Positions 1-5,184 of a DNA stretch of 8,080 nt are shown in pieces (the stretch's first letter is position 1; each line of letters starts with the position of its first letter). The notes below the pieces were generated by a model. It saw nothing but the letters and a program-made list of their open reading frames with translations. It was not told the origin of the DNA and did no database searches. The stretch is from Planctomycetota bacterium (lineage in GTDB: Bacteria > Planctomycetota > SZUA-567): contig JAITKH010000156.1 in the NCBI GenBank assembly GCA_031278535.1, positions 1-8,080 of the forward strand, in the 5' to 3' direction. The position numbers and the translations under genes were made by a program.

Positions 1-135
1 GTCTTCCGGAAACTGCTTCCCCGGACCATCTGCCTGAGGCTGAAGGACATGTGCCGCGAAGCCGGAATCGACCCCGAGGGCGTGAACCTCTTCTCCATCC
101 GCCGCACCTACGAAAAGGCAATCAGGGAGGAGTAA
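1..135 (+). CDS. C-terminal fragment of an unidentified protein, 5' end outside the window
   Basis: An open frame runs from base 1 to a TAA stop at 133-135 and encodes 44 residues ending in TYEKAIREE. The piece is rich in Arg, Lys, Glu and Leu, is probably helical and soluble, and shows no membrane segment. The stretch around residues 15-38 (LKDMCREAGIDPEGVN, then FSIRRTY) faintly recalls the box II region of tyrosine recombinases, where a His-x-x-Arg motif follows a helix with an AGID-like turn. The His is absent, and the frame ends only a few residues later, so the catalytic Tyr segment would be missing. I do not assign a function. It lies on the same strand as the lipoprotein genes, but about 300 bases separate it from the next start. 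That it is coding rests on the uninterrupted frame and natural-looking amino-acid composition. Confidence 0.5.
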   Translation, partial: VFRKLLPRTICLRLKDMCREAGIDPEGVNLFSIRRTYEKAIREE

Positions 136-169
136 AGGAACCTAAGTACATGACAATATGTTATGAATG

Positions 170-181
170 TTTCCCGGGAAA
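170..181. repeat. Perfect 12-base palindrome TTTCCCGGGAAA
   Basis: The sequence TTTCCCGGGAAA equals its own reverse complement. It sits 35 bases after the preceding stop codon, next to an A/T-rich stretch (TGACAATATGTTATGAAT) that could be promoter-like. A dyad of this size in an intergenic position is compatible with an operator for a dimeric regulator. No second copy was found in the window, so it may also be chance in GC-rich DNA. Confidence 0.3.
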
Positions 182-365
182 TGGCCGCGTACGGCGCCTG
201 CCAGAATCCAATTGACCCCGCGAATTCTTCGGAAGAGGCAAAAAGTACAGTCTGTTTTCCCGCGCCGCGTCTTCGGAACGATTATGGTAAAGAACGACTC
301 CGGCGAAGGCCGATAAAACCTTCGGAGCATACCGGGTCTCCGCCGGAGGGCCGGAATGTCTCTGG

Positions 366-403
366 CGGCGGCTGTCCCGGCTGTTCCCGGGTTCCGCCGT
401 TTT
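366..403 (+). terminator. Two-part GC hairpin followed by TTTT; terminator or leader attenuator candidate
   Basis: CGGCGG (366-371) can pair with CCGCCG (394-399). Inside it CCCGG (376-380) pairs with CCGGG (387-391) around a 6-base loop, with a small 4x2 internal loop between the stems. Four T residues (400-403) follow directly. This is the shape of an intrinsic terminator, although the T run is short. It ends 30 bases before the GTG start of the TolB-like gene, leaving little room for a promoter downstream. It may therefore be a leader structure or attenuator of the lipoprotein operon rather than the end of the upstream unit. Confidence 0.4.
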
Positions 404-422
404 GTCGGCTCCCACGCATGAT

Positions 423-427
423 GGAGG
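423..427 (+). promoter_or_regulatory. Ribosome-binding site deciding the GTG start at 434
   Basis: GGAGG at 423-427 lies six bases before the GTG at 434-436, an ideal spacing. The encoded N-terminus is then a well-formed lipoprotein signal peptide, which supports GTG rather than any downstream ATG as the start. Confidence 0.75.
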
Positions 428-433
428 AAAGCC

Positions 434-1852
434 GTGTCGAAACGATTGGCGGCAACCTTATCCTTGGCGGCGCTGATCTTCGCCGCCATGTTGATTGGCT
501 GCCAGGCGCCTTTTGGACAAGGCGGCGGCGACATTCGTTCTGGAGGTCCGGCGCGGGGCGGAACAAACCAGGCGCCGGCCGAATCCCGCTGGCCGCGGAA
601 CGGTTGGACCATGGGCGGCCGGAGGGAGCCGGCCAGCGCCGGTGCCGACAATCCGCTCTATCCCCATATGCCGCGCTACGGCGAAGATTACAATCCCTTC
701 CGATCCGGTTCCGGCGCTCTTGACGGCGATTGGCAATACGGCGAGAAATATCCAGACCACGATCCGGCCAACCCATTGCAAAAAGGGCAGATGGGAGTCG
801 AATACCAGCCGCGGAACTGGGTCGAAAATCTGTACAATCCGAACAGCCTGGGATTGCGGACCCATCGCACCGGGCTTATCAACGGTTTGGTCCAGAACAC
901 ATTTTCGGAAGCCGGGGGCGATCACAACGTTTCCCTCGATCCCGCCGGCCGCACCATGTTCTACGCCACCACCCGCATGTCGAAAAATCCGAAACTCGCC
1001 ATGCAGGAGGTGAACGGCAAGGCCTGGACGCTCCTCAGCGACGACACCATGGCCGACATGATGCCGGCGGTGAGTCCGGACGGGAAGTGGCTGGCATGGT
1101 GCTCCAATCGTTACGGCAATTGGAGCCTGCTCCTGCGGGAGCTCGCCGCCCCCTCGGGTTCATCCCCGAAACAGCTCACCCGCACCCCGGATGACGACAT
1201 TCACCCTTCATGGTCGCCGAATTCGGCGTTCCTCGCCTTCAGCCGCTTCAATTCGATGGATGGGCAATGGCAAATCTGGATCCTCGACACCGAAAGGAAG
1301 ACGTTCACCGCCATCACAGAGGGCCTCTTTCCTTCCTTTGCCCCGATAGCGGTCCGGCAAACGTCCGGGGGGGCGGACGTCTATACCATAGCCTATCAGC
1401 GCCATCGCCAACGGGACGTGCCTTGGTTCAGCATTTGGACCATCGACGTGGCCCTCCAGCCAAACGGACGCATGGAGGCGCTGGGTTCTCCAAAAGAGAT
1501 CGTTTCCTCCAACGATTGGGCCGCCATCACGCCGGCCTGGGCGCCGGACGGACGGTATCTCGCCTTTGCCTCGGTCAGAAAGTCGCCTCTCTCCGAAATG
1601 CAGGCGAGAATCTATCGGGCCGACGACATCTGGGCGGTGAAGCTGGACGGCACGGACCTGACCCAGATAACCGACCATCCCGCACCGGACTGGTATCCTT
1701 TCTGGGCCAGGGAAGACGGAAATCCGGTTGGCCGCATCTACTTCACATCCAGTCGCAAGGGCAACCCCACCATCTGGAGCGTGAGGCCGCTTATGCCCGG
1801 AATGCTCAACGACCTCCGCGAGGAGGCCGAGCGGGAAGCGTCGCGCCAGTGA
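434..1852 (+). CDS. TolB-like beta-propeller lipoprotein
   Basis: A protein of 472 residues. Residues 1-23 form a lipoprotein signal peptide: Lys/Arg at 3-4, a hydrophobic run to 21 and lipobox L20-I-G-C23. The mature protein should be lipid-anchored at Cys23 and face the periplasm; Gln at +2 would favour outer-membrane sorting by the enterobacterial rule. Residues 24-155 are a Gly/Pro/Asn/Tyr-rich linker. From about 165 to 455 come six PD40/WD40-like blades of the TolB type, with repeated S/A-P-D-G-(K/R)-x-L-A-(W/F) strands at 214-222 (SPDGKWLAW) and 370-378 (APDGRYLAF), a variant at 261-269 (SPNSAFLAF), DIWAVKLDGTDLTQIT (398-413) and IYFTSSRKGNPTIW (435-448). Canonical TolB is periplasmic, not lipidated, and begins with an alpha/beta domain, which is missing here, so this is TolB-like rather than TolB. 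No tol or pal genes are visible. It is followed after 49 bases by a second lipoprotein gene, probably the same operon. The ligand is unknown. Confidence 0.8.
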   Translation: MSKRLAATLSLAALIFAAMLIGCQAPFGQGGGDIRSGGPARGGTNQAPAESRWPRNGWTMGGRREPASAGADNPLYPHMPRYGEDYNPFRSGSGALDGDWQYGEKYPDHDPANPLQKGQMGVEYQPRNWVENLYNPNSLGLRTHRTGLINGLVQNTFSEAGGDHNVSLDPAGRTMFYATTRMSKNPKLAMQEVNGKAWTLLSDDTMADMMPAVSPDGKWLAWCSNRYGNWSLLLRELAAPSGSSPKQLTRTPDDDIHPSWSPNSAFLAFSRFNSMDGQWQIWILDTERKTFTAITEGLFPSFAPIAVRQTSGGADVYTIAYQRHRQRDVPWFSIWTIDVALQPNGRMEALGSPKEIVSSNDWAAITPAWAPDGRYLAFASVRKSPLSEMQARIYRADDIWAVKLDGTDLTQITDHPAPDWYPFWAREDGNPVGRIYFTSSRKGNPTIWSVRPLMPGMLNDLREEAEREASRQ

Positions 1853-1901
1853 AACCGTCGAACCCCGAATCGGGGCCGTCCCATCGGCGGCTCCAGAGGC
1901 T

Positions 1902-3269
1902 ATGGACTCGATCATGAAGCGGAACGCTTTCATCCGGGCCGCCCTTTTCCTTCTCGGCCTTGTCGCGCTTGCCGGATGCGACGAGGCGAGGTATATCGGC
2001 GCCACGCTCGGCTCGAGCTCCAGTCCCTACCAGGAATTCCTGGAGGACCCGGTCGCCCTGACCGCCATCAAAACCGTCGCCGTGTTCCCCTTCGACGATC
2101 TCGCCACCCAACCTGGCTTCGATGCCGAAACCTTCGCCAACAGGCTGGCGAACCAGCTTGCCGCCCATGGCCAGGTGCGAGTGATCTTCCCGGCCGAAAT
2201 GCTGCGCATCGCCACGGGAGAGAATCGCCAGGCCGTGCGCCACAACACCCGGCTGCGGGAAATGAATACCCTGGGACTGGGCGGGGCGGAACAGCCCGAT
2301 CCGGGCGGCGATCCCTTCCCGGAGAACCTCGGCGAGGATGAACGCCTCCCCCGCCGCCTGCTCAATCCCGTCAAAAACCTTGACGAGGCCGTACGGCTGG
2401 CTCGCCGGGCAAAGGCCGACGCCGTTATCGTGGGCGAGGTCTCGGACATTGATTCCTACATGCGGCCCCGCATTACCTTGAATCTGCGCCTTATCGCCAC
2501 CGGCAACTCGGAGGCAACCGCCAAGGCCATTGCCGAGCTCGCGCAATGGGGAGTGCCCCGTCCTTCCGTCGGGGTCGGTTCCGGCGTCGTGTATATCCGC
2601 CAGGAGTCCTTCGACAGCCGGATCGGCAGCGTCGGCCTCGATGTCTCCCGTTATGGCAGAACCCATTTGATTGACGATCATCCTTACGATACCGAAATTT
2701 ATGTGCGCAGTCTTACCCATTACTACGACGTGGTGGCCAATCGGCTTGCCCGTTCCTATATGGAAGCGCGGAAGAAGGCGGTTGCCGAGGCGGAAAAGCG
2801 CGCCCGCGAGGAAGCCAGGATGGCAAAACGGGATCAGGATTCGGCATCCCGGCGGCTGTTGGCCCTGATGGAACGGGATTCCCGCATTCCGGACTATGAA
2901 ACCGACGCTGTCGGCCAGGACTATTTCGATCAGGCCTTTCCCGACCGCCGGAACGTATCGGCGGCCGGGGGAGAGGATCGGCGCATCCAGTCCTGGCGGC
3001 CTGAAGGCCGGGACATCCGGCCGGCCACCCCGGCCGAGCGCTTGGCCCGGGACGGGAACATTCCCGAAAACGAACGCGGTCGAGGCCTGGACGGCCACGC
3101 GTCCGTGATGGACGCCGCCTTCCCCGACGCCGACGCCTTGATGGAAGGAAACCTCGGGAATTCCCGCGATCGCGGCTGGCGACCCGATCACTACAACCAC
3201 GCCAATCCCCGGAAATCCGCCCTGCTCTACGATCCGGGGGAATTCCAGGGCAATGGACCCGGCTGGTAA
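1902..3269 (+). CDS. CsgG/GNA1162-like lipoprotein with coiled coil and disordered tail
   Basis: A protein of 455 residues from ATG 1902. ATG 1914 (residue 5, MKRNAF) is an equally natural signal-peptide start. AGAGG at 1895-1899 is 2 bases from the first and 14 from the second, so neither spacing decides. Residues 5-26 are a signal peptide with lipobox L23-A-G-C26. The mature protein starts C-D-E, which in enterobacteria would retain it in the inner membrane. Residues 56-103 (IKTVAVFPFDDL... to VIFPAEM) and 160-200 (LDEAVRLARRAKADAVIVGEVSD... then RITLNLRLIAT) match the alpha/beta layout of CsgG/GNA1162/LpoB-type envelope lipoproteins: a beta strand with an FPF turn, then an A-DAV-VGEV strand and a P-R-x-x-L-x-L-R-L strand. 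Residues 105-157 are a Gly/Pro-rich insertion. Residues about 280-312 form a charged coiled coil (Glu/Lys/Arg/Ala). Residues 330-455 are Arg/Asp/Pro/Gly/Asn-rich and probably disordered. The family match is by eye only. The gene is likely co-transcribed with the TolB-like gene upstream. Confidence 0.7.
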   Translation: MDSIMKRNAFIRAALFLLGLVALAGCDEARYIGATLGSSSSPYQEFLEDPVALTAIKTVAVFPFDDLATQPGFDAETFANRLANQLAAHGQVRVIFPAEMLRIATGENRQAVRHNTRLREMNTLGLGGAEQPDPGGDPFPENLGEDERLPRRLLNPVKNLDEAVRLARRAKADAVIVGEVSDIDSYMRPRITLNLRLIATGNSEATAKAIAELAQWGVPRPSVGVGSGVVYIRQESFDSRIGSVGLDVSRYGRTHLIDDHPYDTEIYVRSLTHYYDVVANRLARSYMEARKKAVAEAEKRAREEARMAKRDQDSASRRLLALMERDSRIPDYETDAVGQDYFDQAFPDRRNVSAAGGEDRRIQSWRPEGRDIRPATPAERLARDGNIPENERGRGLDGHASVMDAAFPDADALMEGNLGNSRDRGWRPDHYNHANPRKSALLYDPGEFQGNGPGW

Positions 3270-3390
3270 GTTTGAAACGGAATTTTTCCCGCGTCTTCCC
3301 GGAGATCCAAAAGCGGATTTGTTAAGGTTGTTATCCTGCGGGCGGCGTGAAATTGCGGTTTTCGATCGGAGAGATTTTTCATAATTTCAA

Positions 3391-3402
3391 CCCGGCGCCG
3401 GG
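3391..3402. repeat. Perfect 12-base palindrome CCCGGCGCCGGG
   Basis: The sequence is self-complementary and is followed by an A/T-rich stretch (ATAACTTCATATTATTCAATAAAG). As RNA it could form only a short four-pair stem, so a DNA-binding dyad is as plausible as a hairpin. A TATTAT at 3412-3417 could act as a -10 element, but no good -35 lies at the right distance. Confidence 0.3.
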
Positions 3403-3699
3403 ATAACTTCATATTATTCAATAAAGTAGAGTTTCGAGAATTCCCGCAATGCCGTCTGAAAGCCGCGGTGTGCGCATAAATCTTCGGATCGCCTGTAATT
3501 CCTTATCGCCGTTATGGACAAAAGTTTACTGGTCCACCAAAAAAAACTTGCGGGAAAACTGGGATTTCATACAGAATTTCCGGCAGGAATATTTTGGGAA
3601 TGGCGAAGACACTATTCCCGGAGCTTGGCGGATGGCGTGCGAGACGGGAACCGCAAGGAACTCGCCCGCTCGATTGCCCCCGGTTCATCTGGCAACCGT

Positions 3700-3728
3700 C
3701 CGCGGGGAAGTGAATTCCCCTCCTGCGG
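3700..3728 (+). other. Stem-loop of about ten base pairs in the gcvH upstream region
   Basis: CCGCGGGGAA (3700-3709) pairs with TTCCCC (3715-3720) and, after a four-base bulge, with GCGG (3725-3728), around the five-base loop GTGAA. No T run follows, so it is not a standard intrinsic terminator. It sits about 180 bases before the gcvH start. It could be part of a structured leader or small RNA, or chance. Confidence 0.3.
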
Positions 3729-3893
3729 CGGCGGCCGATACCGGAGCAAACGGATTTCGACGCCCGCAAGGCCGGTCTTTTCAGGCCATAAGGCCCTTGC
3801 GAAATGCGGCGGCCGATGTTTTGCGATTGCGGATAGGTATTTCTTGCCGGGCTGAAAACTGTTTTTTCGGCGGTGGCATCATCATTCGCTTTT

Positions 3894-3899
3894 GGGGGA
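3894..3899 (+). promoter_or_regulatory. Ribosome-binding site for gcvH
   Basis: GGGGGA at 3894-3899 lies six bases before ATG 3906. This start gives MTKVIDANNIRYTKRHEWV, which lines up with the normal N-terminus of GcvH. The in-frame ATG at 3873 would add eleven residues (MASSFAFGGWG) that contain the translated binding site itself, so it is rejected. Confidence 0.65.
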
Positions 3900-3905
3900 T
3901 GGGGA

Positions 3906-4295
3906 ATGACCAAGGTAATCGACGCCAACAACATCAGGTATACGAAACGCCACGAATGGGTGCTGCTGGAGGACGAGATCGCCACCATCGGCCTGACCGA
4001 TCGCGCCCGGTCGGAAATGGGTGAAATCACTCTCGTTGAATTGCCGGCGGCGGAAGTGGAATTCCAGGCCGGCGACGAGGCCGCCACCCTGGAGTCAAAG
4101 AAAGACAGTCTCGTGGTCCTCGCTCCGCTGGACGGGGTGGTGACCGAAGTGAATCAGTTGCTGGAGGAAACTCCGGAATTGATCAATTCCGATCCATATG
4201 GCGACGGCTGGCTATTTCGCCTTGAACTGACCGACATCGGACCGTGGAACGATCTGATGACGGCCGAAGAATACGAGATCTACGCGGATCGCTGA
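3906..4295 (+). CDS. gcvH: Glycine cleavage system H protein (lipoyl carrier)
   Basis: A protein of 129 residues, the usual GcvH length. GcvH is a small cytosolic beta-barrel protein whose lipoyl-lysine arm carries the aminomethyl group from glycine between the P, T and L proteins of the glycine cleavage system. Family marks visible are RYTKRHEWV (11-19), IGLTDRARSEMGEITLVELP (28-47), the lipoylation segment ESKKD at 63-67 with Lys66 in the place of the lipoyl lysine (ESVKA in many relatives), APLDGVVTEVN (73-83), and the LINSDPYGDGWLFRLEL end (92-108). The ESKKD variant keeps the lysine. No gcvT, gcvP, lpd, lipA or lipB gene is in the window, so it stands alone here: a 636-base gap upstream and a convergent rbfA downstream. 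A stand-alone GcvH can serve a glycine cleavage system encoded elsewhere or act as a lipoyl carrier for lipoate transfer. Which applies cannot be decided here. Confidence 0.93.
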   Translation: MTKVIDANNIRYTKRHEWVLLEDEIATIGLTDRARSEMGEITLVELPAAEVEFQAGDEAATLESKKDSLVVLAPLDGVVTEVNQLLEETPELINSDPYGDGWLFRLELTDIGPWNDLMTAEEYEIYADR

Positions 4296-4302
4296 TCGGC
4301 GG

Positions 4303-4344
4303 GAGCGGCGCGGCTCAATGCCCGGCCCATGCTTCGCGCCGCTC
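4303..4344 (+). terminator. Perfect 10-base-pair GC inverted repeat after gcvH
   Basis: GAGCGGCGCG (4303-4312) is exactly complementary to CGCGCCGCTC (4335-4344) across a 22-base loop, starting seven bases after the gcvH TGA. Its position makes it the natural terminator of the gcvH transcript, and the symmetry would also work against transcripts from the other side. The loop is long and only TT follows, so termination may need Rho or be weak. Confidence 0.45.
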
Positions 4345-4557
4345 TTGCGCCGGACACAAGACCGCTTGCCTCGCGTCAAACCCATCCGGGCGGACGAAAG
4401 CTCCCGCCCGGAGAATCTCGCGATTGAGCCGTTCCGGAGGATTGTTCGTCCGAAGGCTTCGCCAATGCCCGCAGGGAAACGCATAATGCCATTCAAACTT
4501 CGGGAAAATGGCATAATACGACGGCTCATGTTCTCGAATAAGTGACGAACGCATCAA
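4315..4557 (-). pseudogene. Decayed C-terminal fragment of an IS256/Mutator-family transposase
   Basis: An 80-codon minus-strand frame (TTG 4557 or ATG 4554 to TGA 4317-4315) contains YAFPCGHWRSLRTNNPPERLNREI near residues 30-53. This reads like the conserved segment of IS256-type (MULE) DDE transposases, typically F-P-x-x-H-W-(R/K)-x-(I/L)-R-T-(T/N)-N-x-x-E-R-L-N-R-E-I, which carries the last catalytic Glu. In family members it continues into R-R-R-T-R-V-V-G-x-F-P-D-G; here that part seems shortened to LRAGAFVRPDG, and the rest is barely recognisable. The N-terminal two-thirds of a transposase of about 400 residues, with the first catalytic Asp residues, is absent. No convincing ribosome-binding site precedes it. 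It is best read as the remnant of an old insertion between gcvH and rbfA, not a working gene. A short chance frame is the alternative. Confidence 0.6.
4486..4514. repeat. 8-base inverted repeat ATGCCATT / AATGGCAT
   Basis: ATGCCATT (4486-4493) and AATGGCAT (4507-4514) are exact reverse complements separated by 13 bases. The arms extend outward with one mismatch (ATAATGCCATT against ATTATGCCATT). It lies inside the transposase relic on the minus strand, just upstream of the HW-RSLRTNN coding segment. It could be chance, or a small hairpin slowing readthrough between the convergent genes. Confidence 0.35.
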
Positions 4558-4610
4558 TCCGTATTGGAAACCGTGAATTGATTCTTGCGATCACTTATTT
4601 GCGGACATGA
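4526..4610. repeat. Long imperfect inverted repeat between the transposase relic and rbfA
   Basis: The 20 bases at 4526-4545 and the reverse complement of 4591-4610 agree at 17 positions: TCATGT first, AATAAGTGA last, with three mismatches between. Complementarity continues inward less well, with ATCAAT (4553-4558) against ATTGAT (4577-4582) at nearly equal offsets, so each arm may reach about 35 bases around a short centre near 4561-4574. The structure is A/T-rich compared with its surroundings and has no T run on either side that would make it a standard terminator. Possible readings are a terminal inverted repeat or small non-autonomous element left with the IS256-like fragment it overlaps, or a cruciform or hairpin between the convergent genes. 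Confidence 0.5.
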
Positions 4611-4613
4611 ACC

Positions 4614-4636
4614 AAAAAAAGAATGGATACACCCAT
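4614..4636 (-). terminator. Intrinsic terminator candidate for the infB-rbfA unit
   Basis: On the minus strand, 14 bases after the rbfA TAG, ATGGG-TGTA-TCCAT (4636-4623) can form a five-pair stem (one G-U) with a four-base loop, followed by TC and seven T residues (4620-4614). The stem is short, but the seven-T tract in exactly this place and orientation makes a terminator likely. Confidence 0.5.
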
Positions 4637-4650
4637 GCCGCAAAGGGAAG

Positions 4651-5184
4651 CTATTCCGCCTCCCCATCTGGCAGGGCGTCGAGGTTGATTGGGCGCCAGG
4701 CCGGATCGTCATCCAGTCCTTCGGCGTCCGAATCCAAAAGTTCCGCTTCGATAGCCTCCCGCACAGCCTCGAAAGGCTCGATTTCGGCCGGGGCCGGGGC
4801 CGCAATCTCCATTGCCTCCGGCGGCAGGGAATTCGGGTTGGCGTCGGTCAGGCGCGCCTCGCGGATGAGACGGCTGATGCGATCGGCGGTTTCGAGGGAG
4901 GAATCAAGTTCAAAGGAAAGCTCGGGTATGACTTTCAGTCCCAAGGGCCGGCCAATCATCCGCCGCAGACGCGAGGCGTTTCGGGCCAGTTCCTCCATGA
5001 CACGCCTTTTGTCGCCGTCTTCGCCGTATACAGACACCCCGACCCTGGCGTACCGGAAATCGGGCGAGACCTCGCAGCCGGTAACGGTAAGGAAGCCAAG
5101 ATCGACGTGTTTCAGATTGCGGAAAGCGTCCACCAGTTCCTGGATGATCCGCTTGCCGACCCGCTCCTGGCGTCTTGTTGGCAT
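4651..5184 (-). CDS. rbfA: Ribosome-binding factor A (30S maturation factor)
   Basis: RbfA binds the 30S subunit near the 5' helix of 16S rRNA and assists late small-subunit maturation. From ATG 5184 the protein has 177 residues. Residues 1-111 are a normal RbfA KH-like domain: RRQERVGKRIIQELVDAF (4-21), the strand segment LTVTGCEVSPDFRYARVGVSV (32-52), then LRRMIGRPLGLKVIPELSFELDSSLETADRISRLI (73-107). RbfA is usually about 115-130 residues, so 112-177 is an extension. It is strongly acidic (about 20 Asp/Glu, few basic residues) and contains Pro/Ala stretches. The start is fixed by homology and by the infB stop: TGA 5186-5184 and ATG 5184-5182 share one base (TGATG). An upstream in-frame extension to 5274 would lie wholly inside infB and is rejected. 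The nearest strong Shine-Dalgarno (AGGAGG, 5206-5201) is about 16 bases away, so translation is probably coupled to infB termination. Confidence 0.92.
   Translation of the reverse strand: MPTRRQERVGKRIIQELVDAFRNLKHVDLGFLTVTGCEVSPDFRYARVGVSVYGEDGDKRRVMEELARNASRLRRMIGRPLGLKVIPELSFELDSSLETADRISRLIREARLTDANPNSLPPEAMEIAAPAPAEIEPFEAVREAIEAELLDSDAEGLDDDPAWRPINLDALPDGEAE

Larger units (their letters stand above)
136..433. other. Intergenic region upstream of the TolB-like gene
   Basis: This gap of about 298 bases follows the TAA at 133-135. I see no gene in it: open frames here start without a ribosome-binding site or continue as out-of-frame shadows of the following CDS. It contains a perfect 12-base palindrome (TTTCCCGGGAAA, 170-181), an A/T-richer stretch near 140-165 that could hold a promoter but has no clear -35/-10 pair, and a two-part GC-rich hairpin near its right end (366-403), annotated separately. 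Confidence 0.6.
3270..3905. other. 636-base intergenic region before gcvH with no convincing gene
   Basis: I see no supportable protein gene here. A 113-codon frame (3514-3855) and a 191-codon frame (3449-4024, running into gcvH in the wrong frame) lack ribosome-binding sites and have arbitrary-looking sequence. The left half is A/T-richer than its surroundings (3360-3430 especially) and the right half GC-rich. Structures include a palindrome at 3391-3402, a hairpin at 3700-3728, and a pair GCAAGG (3766-3771) / CCTTGC (3795-3800) enclosing GGCC-ATAA-GGCC. I checked by eye for a glycine riboswitch, because gcvH follows, and found no conserved core. An unrecognised small RNA or a long 5' leader is possible. 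Confidence 0.55.

Noticed and set aside
1208..2005. 265-codon minus-strand frame spanning the two lipoprotein genes
   Set aside because: Arg/Pro/Gly-rich shadow without a start signal, overlapping two well-supported genes.
1806..3200. 464-codon open frame antisense to the CsgG/GNA1162-like lipoprotein gene
   Set aside because: It mirrors the real gene almost end to end, has no ribosome-binding site, signal or recognisable domain, and shows the Gly/Val/His/Pro-rich composition typical of antisense shadows in GC-rich DNA.
3270..3310. Terminator directly after the second lipoprotein gene
   Set aside because: Only a four-base GGAA/TTCC pairing around the T run at 3281-3287 is visible; too weak and wrongly ordered for an intrinsic terminator.
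3539..3546. Run of eight A (T8 on the minus strand) as a minus-strand terminator
   Set aside because: No stem precedes the T run on the minus strand, and there is no minus-strand gene that would need to end there.
3514..3855. 113-codon plus-strand frame in the gcvH upstream gap
   Set aside because: No Shine-Dalgarno before the ATG, no recognisable motif, and a Gly/Arg/Ser-rich second half typical of non-coding GC-rich sequence.
3270..3905. Glycine riboswitch upstream of gcvH
   Set aside because: The isolated GGAGAG-like bases near 3368-3373 lack the conserved partner segments and tandem aptamer layout; the resemblance is chance.
3449..4024. 191-codon plus-strand frame upstream of gcvH
   Set aside because: It enters gcvH in the wrong frame, lacks a ribosome-binding site, and its composition changes abruptly along its length.
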